Below are positions 37,911-46,853 of a stretch of 64,000 nt of DNA, piece after piece. Below the pieces are notes generated by a model that searched no databases, was not told the origin of the DNA, and worked only from the letters and a program-made list of their open reading frames with translations. Source of the DNA: Paenibacillus puerhi (GTDB lineage Bacteria > Bacillota > Bacilli > Paenibacillales > NBRC-103111). The position numbers were made by a program, and so were the translations under genes. The stretch covers positions 1 through 64,000 of the forward strand of contig NZ_WUWM01000017.1 in assembly GCF_009846885.1 (NCBI RefSeq), in the 5' to 3' direction. Positions within the stretch are counted from its first letter, which is position 1; each line of letters begins with the position of its first letter.

Positions 37911-38516
37911 TTATTTGCGGAAATCTCCTTCTTCCCGGTTACGGCCGCGCATGCCGCTCAGACCGAGCAAGCCAAGCAGACCCAGCCAGCCCCAGTCAAA
38001 ACCGCGTCTAGCCGTCGTCGTTTCATTCGTACGGTACGTATGGGTGTTATAATTTCCGCCATACCCGTAACCGGTACGATCGCCTGCCGTTCTTGGGTAT
38101 GTGTTCATGCGATCCAGCATGTTATCCCGGGTACGCGTAAGACCATCGGTCGTTGTCGTTGTACCCGTTGTTGTACCGGTAGCTCCGGTCGTTCCAGTAG
38201 TAGTCCCGGTCGTCGTACCGGTAGTTGTTCCGGTCGTTGTTCCAGGTATACCGGTTGTCCCAGTTGTACCGATAGTACCGGTTGTTCCGGTTGTTCCGGT
38301 TGTTCCGGTTGTTCCAGTTGTACCGGTGGTACCAGTTGTACCGGTTGTACCGGTTGTACCGGTTGTACCGGTCATCGACGTACCTGTCCCGGTCGTTGTT
38401 CCCGTACTCGTGCCCATAGTTGCCGTCGCACTCGCACTTTCCGTCATAGCCTGGCTGCCTAACCCAACGGTCGCCGTCAACGCCAATACGAACACTGTCT
38501 TAGCGAACTTGTTCAT
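37911..38516 (-). CDS. secreted Thr/Gly-repeat protein with WGxxGxxG tail
   Basis: 201 residues. GGGAGATC precedes the ATG. The signal peptide is about 1-30 (VFVLALTATVGLGSQAMTESASA). A long TGT-type repeat (TGTTGTTGTTG and variants) fills about 34-120, encoded by 9-base DNA repeats. A YGYGGNYNTHTY segment follows. The C-terminus DWGWLGLLGLLGLSGM then RGRNRE is a short hydrophobic helix with a basic tail, the WGxxGxxG pattern common in Paenibacillus surface proteins and similar in form to sorting signals. Likely anchored to the membrane or wall; role unknown. Confidence 0.75.
   Translation of the reverse strand: MNKFAKTVFVLALTATVGLGSQAMTESASATATMGTSTGTTTGTGTSMTGTTGTTGTTGTTGTTGTTGTTGTTGTTGTTGTIGTTGTTGIPGTTTGTTTGTTTGTTTGTTGATGTTTGTTTTTDGLTRTRDNMLDRMNTYPRTAGDRTGYGYGGNYNTHTYRTNETTTARRGFDWGWLGLLGLLGLSGMRGRNREEGDFRK
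38160..38375. repeat. tandem 9-base repeats within the WGxxGxxG gene
   Basis: Units such as GTTGTACCG and GTTGTTCCG repeat with small changes. They encode TGT tripeptides on the minus strand. Copy number could vary by slippage without changing frame. Confidence 0.7.
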
Positions 38517-38729
38517 GTTGTAAGAGATCTCCCTTCGTCCATCAAGTTTGGTTTGCCGCCTTGCCTTCATAGGATGGACTCGCCTCGAAAAACTTATCCC
38601 GGCTGCATGAAGGAGGATTTTCCTATGGAAATCGTTCGCTTTTCGCCCTTCTTTTTTGTAGAATAAGTGAAATAAGAAGCGACGCGCTTCGGGCAGCTTA
38701 CTATTTCGAACGTCGAAGGAGTTAAGAAC

Positions 38730-39680
38730 ATGCACGCGAGTAAAACAATCGAACCTCAGCTTTGGGGAGATAAGCGATTTCATACATGGAATTACGAGAT
38801 GCGCCGACAGTTCGGCACCAAAGTATTCAAAGTGATGCTGGATGCCGGCTTTACCTGCCCGAATCGGGACGGTAGCATTGCCAAAGGAGGCTGCACCTTT
38901 TGCAGCGCAAGAGGATCGGGCGACTTCGCCGGCAGTCGCCGCGACGACCTCATCACCCAATTCAACAAAATTAGAGACTTGCAGCATCTCAAATGGCCGG
39001 AAGCCCAATACATCGGTTACTTCCAGGCGTATACGAATACCTATGCGCCGGTTGAAGAGCTGCGCGAATATTACGAGGCTATTCTCCAACAGCCGGGCGT
39101 AGTCGGGCTCTCTATCGCCACCCGTCCGGATTGCCTGCCGGATGACGTTATCGATTACCTGGCCGAGCTGAACGAGCGAACTTATTTATGGATTGAAATG
39201 GGACTGCAAACCGTCCATGAGAGCACTTCGGAGCTGATTAACCGCGCCCACGATACGAAATGCTACACCGACGCCGTGGCAAAGCTTCGCGCACGCGGCA
39301 TTCGGGTATGCGCCCATATTATTTACGGACTTCCGCAGGAATCGTCTGAGATGATGCTGGAAACCGGAAGGGCCGTTGCACGGATGGATGTGCAGGGCAT
39401 CAAAATCCATCTGCTGCATCTCATGCGCAAAACGCCGATGGTGAAGCAATATGAAGCCGGCCTTCTGAGGTTTCTCGAGAAGGACGAATATGTGAACCTG
39501 GTCGTGGATACGTTGGAAATTCTGCCGCCGGACATGATCGTCCATCGGCTGACCGGCGATGCGCCGCGCGACCTGCTGATCGGGCCGATGTGGAGTCTAA
39601 AGAAATGGGAAGTGCTCAACGCCTTCGACCAGGAGCTGCAGCGGCGAGACACTTGGCAAGGTAAGCTCTGGAAGCCTTGA
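38730..39680 (+). CDS. mnmL: radical SAM tRNA wobble-uridine enzyme MnmL (YtqA, TIGR01212 family)
   Basis: 316 residues. The unusual radical-SAM cluster motif has Cys43, Cys55 and Cys58 (CPNRDGSIAKGGCTFC). FQAYTNTYAP, SIATRPDC and IEMGLQTVHE follow, as in YtqA. In B. subtilis YtqA (MnmL) works with YtqB (MnmM) to finish mnm5s2U at tRNA position 34. The mnmM gene lies 1 kb downstream. AAGGAG precedes the ATG. Confidence 0.85.
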   Translation: MHASKTIEPQLWGDKRFHTWNYEMRRQFGTKVFKVMLDAGFTCPNRDGSIAKGGCTFCSARGSGDFAGSRRDDLITQFNKIRDLQHLKWPEAQYIGYFQAYTNTYAPVEELREYYEAILQQPGVVGLSIATRPDCLPDDVIDYLAELNERTYLWIEMGLQTVHESTSELINRAHDTKCYTDAVAKLRARGIRVCAHIIYGLPQESSEMMLETGRAVARMDVQGIKIHLLHLMRKTPMVKQYEAGLLRFLEKDEYVNLVVDTLEILPPDMIVHRLTGDAPRDLLIGPMWSLKKWEVLNAFDQELQRRDTWQGKLWKP

Positions 39681-39741
39681 CCGGCCTTCGACCGACGAAG
39701 GCAGTCATAAGATTCGCATTCGATACGAATTGTCTAGATGA

Positions 39742-39995
39742 GTTGAACTTAAGAATCGTATTCATGTTAGCAGACAGTCTCACTCCCCATTCCAGATTGA
39801 AAATGCCAAAGTGCAGGCTTTTTCACAACAATTGCTTGCCTGAGGAGAAAAGCCTGAAATCATGCAGGAATTACATGCGATTTTTCCCTGAAGCAACGGG
39901 TTAAGCGGAAAATAGATGCACGTTTGCAGGAGTGTTACTCGGTGGTCAACTTTAAGAAACAATAGATGTACAACTGCAGGCTTCTTAAGTTCAAC
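39742..39995. repeat. MITE-like element, 254 bp
   Basis: Perfect 14-base inverted ends GTTGAACTTAAGAA (39742-39755) and TTCTTAAGTTCAAC (39982-39995). The inside is AT-rich and non-coding, with several TGCAGG/CCTGAAATCATGCAGG-type motifs. Similar motifs recur near 54.57-54.72 kb. It splits the mnmL-mnmM pair. Confidence 0.6.
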
Positions 39996-40078
39996 CTATT
40001 ATAGATGAGAGTTGATTCTAGCTCCGCCCCCCGGTGAAGCATCCCGGGGAGAGGGAACGAAAGCGAGGCCATGTGCTC

Positions 40079-40645
40079 ATGAAGCGATGGAGTATACCCC
40101 GTCGGACCGCTTTGCCTGTGTTGTCTGCGCTGTTGGCGGCAGCGCTGCTGGCTGCAGGGTGCGCCGCGAAGCCGGCTGTGCAGCCCGCTCCGGCCGGGGC
40201 CGTGGTCCCCGATAGCCAGGCGACGGCACCGGCCGCTGCTTTGCCGCCGCCGCAGGCTGTCCCGGAAGGCCGGGAGGGGACAGCTGCGGGCACCGGCGGC
40301 GTGGCGGCTGCGCCGCCTTCGGCGGCCTCCGCCGGGGCCGAAGGCGGCACGCCCCCCGCTGCGAAGCCGGCGGCTGGCGCTGAGGCGGCTCCCGCGGCAC
40401 AGCCCGGGCCGACGAGGCCGGCAGCGCAGCCACAGCCGCCCGTGCCGCCAAAAGCGCCTGAGGCAGCCGTGCAGCCGCCTGCTGCCGCTTCTACGGCAGG
40501 TAAGGTGGCGGAGCCGCAGCAGTTGACGTCCGAGCCTGAGCCGCAGGAAGGGCAAACGAAGCAGCCGGCGGCGCCAAGCGGCCCTGCCGCTCCGCTTAGA
40601 GCGGAGGCAAGCCCTGGGGAATCACCGGCTACGACCGGTCCTTAA
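40079..40645 (+). CDS. Ala/Pro-rich lipoprotein
   Basis: 188 residues from ATG at 40079; a GTG two codons earlier is nearer to a GAGG. The signal (about 8-26) ends in the lipobox LLAAGC, so it should be diacylated on Cys27 and anchored outside the membrane. The mature part is almost wholly Ala, Pro, Gly, Gln and Glu, without a folded domain I can see. Extreme codon bias to GCx/CCx. Role unknown; it may be a spacer-like surface protein or a fast-evolving orphan. Confidence 0.55.
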   Translation: MKRWSIPRRTALPVLSALLAAALLAAGCAAKPAVQPAPAGAVVPDSQATAPAAALPPPQAVPEGREGTAAGTGGVAAAPPSAASAGAEGGTPPAAKPAAGAEAAPAAQPGPTRPAAQPQPPVPPKAPEAAVQPPAAASTAGKVAEPQQLTSEPEPQEGQTKQPAAPSGPAAPLRAEASPGESPATTGP

Positions 40646-40686
40646 GCCAATAACGGATTCATGTATATAGGAAAGGATGTAACACG

Positions 40687-41259
40687 GTGGGGTTTGTATC
40701 TATATTGGGCTTTGCCCATCAATTAATCGAGGCAAGGGTGAAGCCTGGCGAGGCAGCTATTGACGCGACGGCGGGCAATGGGGTGGACACCGTTTTCCTG
40801 GCCAGGCAGGTCGGTGAAGACGGGATCGTCTACGCCTTCGATATTCAGGAAAGCGCCATAGCCAGTACAGGCTCCCGCTGCGCCCGGGAAGCTCCCAACC
40901 GCCGGGTCGAGCTGCTGCTCCGCAGCCATGCCGATATGGCGGAAGCCATCCCGCAGGAGTGGCATGGGCGGATCGCGGCGGTCACCTTCAACCTGGGTTA
41001 CCTGCCCGGTCATGATCACAGCACGATCACGCTCCCGGATTCGACGCTGAAGGCGCTGAATGCCGCTGCCGGTCTGCTGCGTCGCGGCGGCATCATCACG
41101 ATCGTTGTGTATTCCGGACATCCCGGCGGGGAAGCGGAAGCGAATGCGGTGAATAACTGGGCCGCCGCTCTGCCCCAAGACGCCTATCAAGCGATGACTT
41201 ACCGGTTTATCAACCAGCGCAATCATCCGCCCTATGTCATCGCCATCGAAAGGCGTTAG
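40687..41259 (+). CDS. mnmM: tRNA 5-aminomethyl-2-thiouridine methyltransferase MnmM (YtqB)
   Basis: 190 residues from a GTG; AAAGGA lies about 10 bases upstream. Class I methyltransferase: AIDATAGNGVDTVFLARQVG (SAM site), FDIQESAIAST, and TFNLGYLPGHDH with the NLGYLPG block of YtqB. YSGHPGGEAEA is also typical. It should methylate nm5s2U34 of tRNA to mnm5s2U, after MnmL. Ends in a clear terminator. Confidence 0.88.
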   Translation: MGFVSILGFAHQLIEARVKPGEAAIDATAGNGVDTVFLARQVGEDGIVYAFDIQESAIASTGSRCAREAPNRRVELLLRSHADMAEAIPQEWHGRIAAVTFNLGYLPGHDHSTITLPDSTLKALNAAAGLLRRGGIITIVVYSGHPGGEAEANAVNNWAAALPQDAYQAMTYRFINQRNHPPYVIAIERR

Positions 41260-41262
41260 GAC

Positions 41263-41310
41263 AAACTCCCTTTTTCTGGATTTATCCAGAGAATCAGGGA
41301 GTTTTTATTT
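41263..41310 (+). terminator. intrinsic terminator
   Basis: AAACTCCCT and AGGGAGTTT enclose a second stem CTGGAT/ATCCAG, followed by TTATTT. Confidence 0.8.
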
Positions 41311-41412
41311 ATGGTCTTTCGCGCTATAGCCTAATTCTGCTGCCATTTGATATAATTTGGAGGATTGATTAAAGGCCTTCAGCCTTACCTGGAAAGTGGG
41401 GACATGCTAACC

Positions 41413-42381
41413 ATGATTAAGCCTTATCCATTGAAATGCAAGCCCGAGTTCAAAGAACGCGTCTGGGGAGGCCGAGCCCTGGAGCAATTCGGCTTAGAAC
41501 TGCCGGAAGGACCGATCGGAGAAGGATGGATGATCGGCGACCATCCTAACGGCACGACGACCGTGGAGAACGGCGAGCTTGCCGGTCTTGGACTGGATCA
41601 GATTCGCGAGCAATACGGCAGCGAACTGTTCGGGAGCAAAGGCTTTTCCAAGAAGACCGGCCGCTTCCCGCTGCTGATCAAGCTGCTGGATTGTCAGGAC
41701 GATCTGTCGGTGCAGGTTCATCCGAACGATCACTATGAGCGGCTGCCGCAGGGAGAGCTCGGCAAAACCGAGATGTGGTACATCCTGGACGCCAAACCCG
41801 GCGCCAAAATCATATACGGTCTGGCCGAAGGCGTAACCCGTGAGCAGCTTGCCGCCGCAATTGCGGACAATCGGATCATGGATTGCCTGAATGAAATAAC
41901 CGTACAGGCCGGAGACAGCTTCTATATTCCGGCAGGCACCGTGCATGCGCTGGGAGCCGGCGTGCTCGTAGCCGAAATTCAGCAAAACTCCGATAGTACT
42001 TACCGTCTATACGATTACGATCGGCTCGGACTTGACGGTCAGCCTCGCGAGCTTCATATCGAGGACTCGCTGAACGTCATTGCCTACGAGGGCTCCGGCG
42101 CTACCTATATGAAAACAGAGCTGGATAGCTCCCATAGCTGGCTAACCTTGGCCAAGTCCGAATTTTTCATCACCGAGAAGGGCCGGGTTGAGGGGGAATG
42201 GAGCCTGCAAACGGTGCCCGACAGCTTCGTCATCCATATTATTTGCGACGGCGAGGGAACGATCCGTTGGGCGGACGGCGAGCTGCAGGTCCGCAGCGGC
42301 GAATGCTTCCTGCTTCCCGCAAGCCTTGGCAACTACAAGCTGACCGGTAAGATGACCGTGCTGCGCAGCTATTTGCCTTAA
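41413..42381 (+). CDS. manA: class I mannose-6-phosphate isomerase
   Basis: 322 residues starting MIKPYPLKCKPEFKERVWGG; another ATG three codons earlier is possible. Cupin fold with zinc ligands in LSVQVHPNDHY and GKTEMWYIL, and the SFYIPAGTVHALG block. The size is that of the Bacillus short ManA/Pmi. It interconverts mannose-6-phosphate and fructose-6-phosphate, supplying GDP-mannose precursors or using mannose. Confidence 0.93.
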   Translation: MIKPYPLKCKPEFKERVWGGRALEQFGLELPEGPIGEGWMIGDHPNGTTTVENGELAGLGLDQIREQYGSELFGSKGFSKKTGRFPLLIKLLDCQDDLSVQVHPNDHYERLPQGELGKTEMWYILDAKPGAKIIYGLAEGVTREQLAAAIADNRIMDCLNEITVQAGDSFYIPAGTVHALGAGVLVAEIQQNSDSTYRLYDYDRLGLDGQPRELHIEDSLNVIAYEGSGATYMKTELDSSHSWLTLAKSEFFITEKGRVEGEWSLQTVPDSFVIHIICDGEGTIRWADGELQVRSGECFLLPASLGNYKLTGKMTVLRSYLP

Positions 42382-42417
42382 GGCTCCCTGCACGCTCGAC
42401 TAAAGGAAATACCCGCA

Positions 42418-42459
42418 AGGACCTGATAGGGCGCTCCAGCTCCCTTCAGGTCTTTTTTT
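42418..42459 (+). terminator. intrinsic terminator of manA
   Basis: GACCTGA and TCAGGTC pair, with an inner GGGCGCTCCAGCTCCC stretch, followed by TTTTTTT. Confidence 0.8.
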
Positions 42460-42524
42460 GCTATTCCGCCCTTCCTACTTCTTCCCTTCATTCCTTCCTT
42501 CTTTCCTTCCGGGCAGTCAGACCC

Positions 42525-42571
42525 AAAAAAGCCTGTTCCCGGAGAGTCCATATCTCCAAGAACAGGCTTTT
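42525..42571 (-). terminator. intrinsic terminator of the B12/radical SAM gene
   Basis: AAAAGCCTGTTC and GAACAGGCTTTT pair around an inner GGAGAG/CTCC stem. The A6 start gives a T run on the minus strand. Confidence 0.85.
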
Positions 42572-42620
42572 CCCAATCGGCAATTAGGCCTTAGCCATGC
42601 TTTGCTTCCGCATCACTTAG

Positions 42621-44387
42621 CTAAGCTCCTGCTCCCTCCAGCGCCAGCGTATACGTCTGCGGCTTTACAGACAAGTCCGGTGGGAAGTACACGATCAGGA
42701 GCTGGTCGGCCGACACATCGATGTCGCCGGTCTCCAGATAACGGTCCAGCAGGAACGGAAGCCGCTCGATCATGACATGCTTATGAATATCCTTCTCGGC
42801 GATGCCCAGCTCGGCGAAACGTCCCGATACCGCCTCCGGCCGCTCGGCCAGCCTGCGCAGAAAGTCGTTTTGCTCGCCCCGGCTGAGGGAGAAATCCCAC
42901 CAGATCTTGCGGGGCTTGTACTTGTGATTCAGGAAGTAATCCAGCTTCATCAGTCCGAGGACGATCGACATGTCCTTCGTCCCCCGGTGCTCCAAAAACG
43001 CATACAGCCGGGTGAATAAATCCTCCAGCTGATGGCCGATCTTCTGCCAGCCCCGCTCCTCCCAATAGTCGCCGAACTCCTGGAAGAAATCAAAGGCCGA
43101 CGTAAATTCCCGCTCAATCAGATAAGATACCGTATGATCGGTCCGGTGAGCGTTCCAATACTTCTCCAGCACGTCCTCGACCCGCTTGATCCGCACCAGA
43201 TCGGAGAACGGCAAAATGTTATTTCCCAAAATTTCGTAGGGCGCATGATCCATATAGATATAGCCGTACTTCTCGGCATCCAGCCGCATCCCGGTGCCCC
43301 GGAGCATCTTCAGGAAGCCGAGCTGCAGCTCTTCGGGCCCAAGCTCGAACACGTCATTGAACGTCTTGCGGAACGAGTTGTAGTCCTCCTCGGGCAGGCC
43401 TGCAATCAAGTCAAGATGCTGATCGATTTTCCCGCTTTCCTTTACCTTGGTCACGGTCCGGGTCAGCTTGCTGAAATTTTGACGGCGCTTCACCAGGTTA
43501 TTCGTCAGATCATTGGTAGACTGGACGCCGATCTCGAAGCGGAAAATGCCCGGGGGCGCGTGCTCGGCCAAGTAATCCAGCACTTCGGGCCGCATGATAT
43601 CCGCCGTAATCTCGAATTGGAAGACACAGCCCTGGTGGTTGCGGATCAGGAAGTCGAACATCTCCAGCGCATATTCGCGCTTGATATTGAACGTCCTATC
43701 CACGAACTTGATCAATTTCGCCCCCGACGCGATCAAATACAGCAAATCGCTCTTCGTCCGCTCGATGTCGAAGTACCGTACCCCTACCTCAATGGACGAC
43801 AGACAGAACTGACAGCTGAACGGGCATCCCCGGCTCGTCTCAAAATAAACGACGCGATTCGCCAGGCTGGGGACATCCTCCGCAAACCGGTGCGGCGTCG
43901 GGATCGCATTCAGATCCAGCTTAGGACGAGGGGGATTCAGAATGATACGGTCCTCCTTGCGGTAAACGACACCGAACACGCTGTAGAGCGCCCGGTCTCC
44001 GCTTAATTCCGTCAGCAAATGATGGAACGTCTCCTCGCCCTCGCCCATCACGATGTAGTCGACATCGGGCAGCCGCTTCATCCAATACTCGGTATCATAG
44101 GATACCTCGGGACCACCCAGAACGATGACGGTCTCCGGCATAATTTTCTTTAGCATCCCGATGACGACGATCGTCTCTTCAATGTTCCAGATATAGCAGG
44201 AAAACCCGATGACGTCCGGCCTTCTCCGATACAGATCGGAAACGATGTTCATGGCCGGGTCCTTAATCGTATATTCGGCGATCTGCATGTCCGGAAAATC
44301 CTTCTCGCTGAACGACTTCAAGTAGCGAAGCGCCAGCGACGTATGAATATATTTGGCGTTTAACGTGGATAACACGATCGTGTTCAT
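42621..44387 (-). CDS. B12-binding radical SAM protein (DUF4080-type)
   Basis: 588 residues from ATG at 44387. The N-terminal cobalamin-binding-like domain spans about 1-140 (GFSCYIWNIEETI, VLGGPEVSYDTEYWMKR). The radical SAM cluster is Cys188, Cys192, Cys195 (SRGCPFSCQFC). An EIGVQSTND segment and a C-terminal domain of about 200 residues follow, with the WWDFSLSRG section seen in DUF4080 proteins. Related enzymes methylate or rearrange unactivated carbon; the substrate of this one is unknown. Single gene. Confidence 0.88.
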   Translation of the reverse strand: MNTIVLSTLNAKYIHTSLALRYLKSFSEKDFPDMQIAEYTIKDPAMNIVSDLYRRRPDVIGFSCYIWNIEETIVVIGMLKKIMPETVIVLGGPEVSYDTEYWMKRLPDVDYIVMGEGEETFHHLLTELSGDRALYSVFGVVYRKEDRIILNPPRPKLDLNAIPTPHRFAEDVPSLANRVVYFETSRGCPFSCQFCLSSIEVGVRYFDIERTKSDLLYLIASGAKLIKFVDRTFNIKREYALEMFDFLIRNHQGCVFQFEITADIMRPEVLDYLAEHAPPGIFRFEIGVQSTNDLTNNLVKRRQNFSKLTRTVTKVKESGKIDQHLDLIAGLPEEDYNSFRKTFNDVFELGPEELQLGFLKMLRGTGMRLDAEKYGYIYMDHAPYEILGNNILPFSDLVRIKRVEDVLEKYWNAHRTDHTVSYLIEREFTSAFDFFQEFGDYWEERGWQKIGHQLEDLFTRLYAFLEHRGTKDMSIVLGLMKLDYFLNHKYKPRKIWWDFSLSRGEQNDFLRRLAERPEAVSGRFAELGIAEKDIHKHVMIERLPFLLDRYLETGDIDVSADQLLIVYFPPDLSVKPQTYTLALEGAGA

Positions 44388-44456
44388 GCTTATCAAAACC
44401 TCTTATTCTGGCGTTTTTTCGTACTCTTATTCTACACGTTATCCCCAGCGAACACA

Positions 44457-44493
44457 AAAAGAACATGGAACCTCGAGTAGGTCCATGTTCTCT
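44457..44493 (-). terminator. intrinsic terminator of the small coiled-coil gene
   Basis: GAACATGGA and TCCATGTTC form the stem, with A5 on the left giving TTTTTG on the minus strand. Confidence 0.8.
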
Positions 44494-44495
44494 CG

Positions 44496-44729
44496 CTAGT
44501 AATAAGTGTCGGTCGATTGCAGCCCTGTCGTATCCGGCGCTACGGTGTCGAGAAGAAATTCGTCCTGCTTGCCCTCGTTCCATACGCTGGCTTGCGTCTG
44601 CAGCTGCTCTTCTACCTCTTCCATCTGTGTTGTCAGCGCTCCGATGTCGCCGCTATTCGCATTAATGGTACGCTGGAGACGGTTGCGCTCATCGAGCCGC
44701 TTGGCCATTTGATACAAAATCACGCTCAT
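44496..44729 (-). CDS. small coiled-coil conserved protein
   Basis: 77 residues, acidic. A helix/coiled-coil covers about 5-50 (RLDERNRLQRTIN, QMEEVEEQLQTQ). No signal or membrane segment. AAAGAGGTG immediately precedes the ATG; spacing is tight, and the GTG two codons later would fit better. It ends in a terminator. Function unknown. Confidence 0.6.
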   Translation of the reverse strand: MSVILYQMAKRLDERNRLQRTINANSGDIGALTTQMEEVEEQLQTQASVWNEGKQDEFLLDTVAPDTTGLQSTDTYY

Positions 44730-45007
44730 TCACCTCTTTCTCAAAATCTTCCTGTCCGATTGCTATTACTTGCAGTATACGGCATGAACATTAAGACAAG
44801 ATTACAGGAAGATCAACGTTTGATTAAATTCCATATTCGTTAGCTTATGCAGCCGACTGCTGTTAGTAGTCCCCAATTTTAGTAAATTGTATGCATTCCG
44901 CCTCATGGCAGGCAATACCGGGTTAAACGCCTGGCTCCTCGCCGGTTTCGCACAAGGACCGGCTCATGCTATACTCGTCCTATAGATTCAGGCAGGAGGC
45001 CACAAGC

Positions 45008-45967
45008 ATGTCTACAAGAAAGAACGGCAATAAAGGAAGACCGGGGGCGGCAAGCCGTCCCGCATCGGATCATTCGGGTAAGGTCCATGTATTTACCGTC
45101 AGGGAGCCCGACGAGCTGCTGGCGTTTCTGATCAGCCGTCTGTCCAAGACGGGCCGCAATTCATTGAAGGCGATGCTTGCGCGGGGACAAATTGCGGTGG
45201 ACGGCAAGCCGGTGACAGTCTACAATTTCCCCTTGCAGCCGGGCCATACCGTGACGGTAAGCAAGGAGAGAATTATCGAGGAGCCGCCGCTTATCGGGCT
45301 GTCCATCCTCTACGAGGACGAGCATCTGATCGTCGTGCGCAAGGAAGCGGGCCTGCTGTCGATCGCCTCTGCCCAGGAGAATGAGCTCACCGCCTACCGG
45401 CAGTTGACCGCTCATGTCCGTCTGAGCGACCCGTCGGCAAGAATCTTCGTCGTCCATCGGCTGGACCGGGATACCTCGGGGGTTATGATGTTCGCCAAGA
45501 GCGAGCAGGTGCAGCAAACCTTGCAGAAGGCGTGGCAGGACATGGTCCAGGAGCGCACCTATGTCGCCCTAGTGGAGGGAAAAGTCAAGAAACCCGAAGG
45601 CACGATCACATCCTGGCTGAAGGAGAGCAGCACGCTGAAGATGTACTCCAGCCATTACCCGGGTGACGGGCTGCATGCCGTTACGCATTACAAGGTATTG
45701 CAGGCCAGCTCCCAGTACTCGCTGCTTGAGGTTCATCTGGAGACAGGGCGTAAAAACCAGATCCGCGTCCATATGCAGGATATCGGCCACCCCGTCGTCG
45801 GCGACAAAAAATACGGCTCGCGGGTGAAGCCCATTAACCGGCTTGGACTGCATGCCCGGATACTTGCCTTCACTCATCCGGTCAGCGGCGAGCTGATGCG
45901 GTTTGAGACGGATATCCCGAAGTCCTTCCTGTCCCAGTTCCGCGCCTCCACTTCCTCAGACTCGTAA
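45008..45967 (+). CDS. RluA-family pseudouridine synthase
   Basis: 319 residues starting MSTRKNGNKGRPG; AGGAGG is upstream. An S4-like RNA-binding part (about 34-88: LLAFLISRL, RNSLKAMLARGQIAVDG) precedes the catalytic domain. The active-site Asp153 lies in VVHRLDRDTSGVMMFAK, and the LLEVHLETGRKNQIRVH motif follows. Isomerises uridines in rRNA (RluD/RluA-like); the exact site cannot be read from sequence. Confidence 0.92.
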   Translation: MSTRKNGNKGRPGAASRPASDHSGKVHVFTVREPDELLAFLISRLSKTGRNSLKAMLARGQIAVDGKPVTVYNFPLQPGHTVTVSKERIIEEPPLIGLSILYEDEHLIVVRKEAGLLSIASAQENELTAYRQLTAHVRLSDPSARIFVVHRLDRDTSGVMMFAKSEQVQQTLQKAWQDMVQERTYVALVEGKVKKPEGTITSWLKESSTLKMYSSHYPGDGLHAVTHYKVLQASSQYSLLEVHLETGRKNQIRVHMQDIGHPVVGDKKYGSRVKPINRLGLHARILAFTHPVSGELMRFETDIPKSFLSQFRASTSSDS

Positions 45968-46017
45968 GCATAGCAAACAGCCTTGACCGATATCCGGGAC
46001 AAGGCTGTTTGCTATGC
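45968..46017. terminator. bidirectional intrinsic terminator, 18-bp stem
   Basis: GCATAGCAAACAGCCTTG and its exact complement at 46000-46017 around a 14-base loop. It has no strong T run. Confidence 0.65.
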
Positions 46018-46088
46018 CGGTATTCACTTCATGTAAAGCATGCCAGTACGGGCGTCCCCGCTCGTCAGGTCCGACGAGCCCTAGCGAG

Positions 46089-46664
46089 CTACGGCCGCTC
46101 AGACGGGGGGATATCCTTGGGCACCAGACTGTAAATGTCGCCAGATTCGAACGAGTCGATCAGCCGGTCCAGCCACATGTAATAGCGAATCGCCTCATCT
46201 ATTTTATCGAGATCCGGTTGGAGCACAGCCTGCAAAGCAGCATCGTCAGGACTTTGCTCGCATAGATTTCTTAGTTCGGTCTTCGATTTGCGCAGAGCGC
46301 TCAAATTGATTTCCAGCGCCTTGCGCCATTTCAGCGAAAAGAAATCGGCAAAGGTTTGGAACCAGTCCAATTCCACCTCATACAGGTCCTTTCGCGATCC
46401 CTTCTCCCACACTTTGTTTACCATTTTCAAATCAACCAGTGTGCGCACTCCGGTACTCATACTGGTTTTGCTCATTTCCATCGCCTCGCCCATTTTATCC
46501 AACGTCATCGGGTGGTTCTGGAAGAACAAAAGCCCGTACAAGTGGCCGATAGACTGCGTAATGCCATAGAGATCCAAGTTTTTGCCGATGGATTCGATAA
46601 CGCGTTTACGTGCTTTTTGAATGACGACTTCCTGCTCCGGGCTGAGCCCCTGTATGGTTTCCAT
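46089..46664 (-). CDS. GbsR-family (MarR-like) transcriptional regulator
   Basis: 191 residues with a winged helix (ITQSIGHLYGLLFFQNHPMTL, KMGEAMEMSKTSMSTGVRTL, MVNKVWEKGSRKDLYEV) and a long helical C-terminus. This is the OpcR/OpuCR/GbsR pattern of choline-sensing repressors. It is divergent from an opuA-type transporter with two palindromes in between, so it probably represses that operon when osmoprotectant is unwanted (inference). Confidence 0.88.
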   Translation of the reverse strand: METIQGLSPEQEVVIQKARKRVIESIGKNLDLYGITQSIGHLYGLLFFQNHPMTLDKMGEAMEMSKTSMSTGVRTLVDLKMVNKVWEKGSRKDLYEVELDWFQTFADFFSLKWRKALEINLSALRKSKTELRNLCEQSPDDAALQAVLQPDLDKIDEAIRYYMWLDRLIDSFESGDIYSLVPKDIPPSERP

Positions 46665-46772
46665 CGTATCTATTCACCCTGCCTTTGTGTATACATCGCT
46701 AATTGTAAGAAACAATGCCAGTAATGTAAAGACGGCGCGGCAATCGGACATGATAAGAGTATAAAAGACAGC

Positions 46773-46800
46773 GTACAATTTGTACAGTTTTTTCTGTACA
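46773..46800. promoter_or_regulatory. candidate GbsR-type operators
   Basis: GTACAATTTGTAC (46773-46785) and TGTACAGTTTTTTCTGTACA (46781-46800) are overlapping perfect inverted repeats. They lie 24 bases upstream of the opu -35, between the divergent regulator and transporter genes. Confidence 0.55.
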
Positions 46801-46823
46801 TACGGAATGAACGGAATTTACCG

Positions 46824-46853
46824 TTGACAATCCGGGTTCCTATTCTTTACACT
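46824..46853 (+). promoter_or_regulatory. sigma-A promoter of the opu operon
   Basis: TTGACA (46824-46829), 18 bases, TACACT (46848-46853). It lies 45 bases before the first start codon. Confidence 0.7.

Noticed and set aside
38517..39089. Upstream extension of the WGxxGxxG frame
   Set aside because: It is antisense to the start of mnmL, and the later ATG has a ribosome site and a signal peptide.
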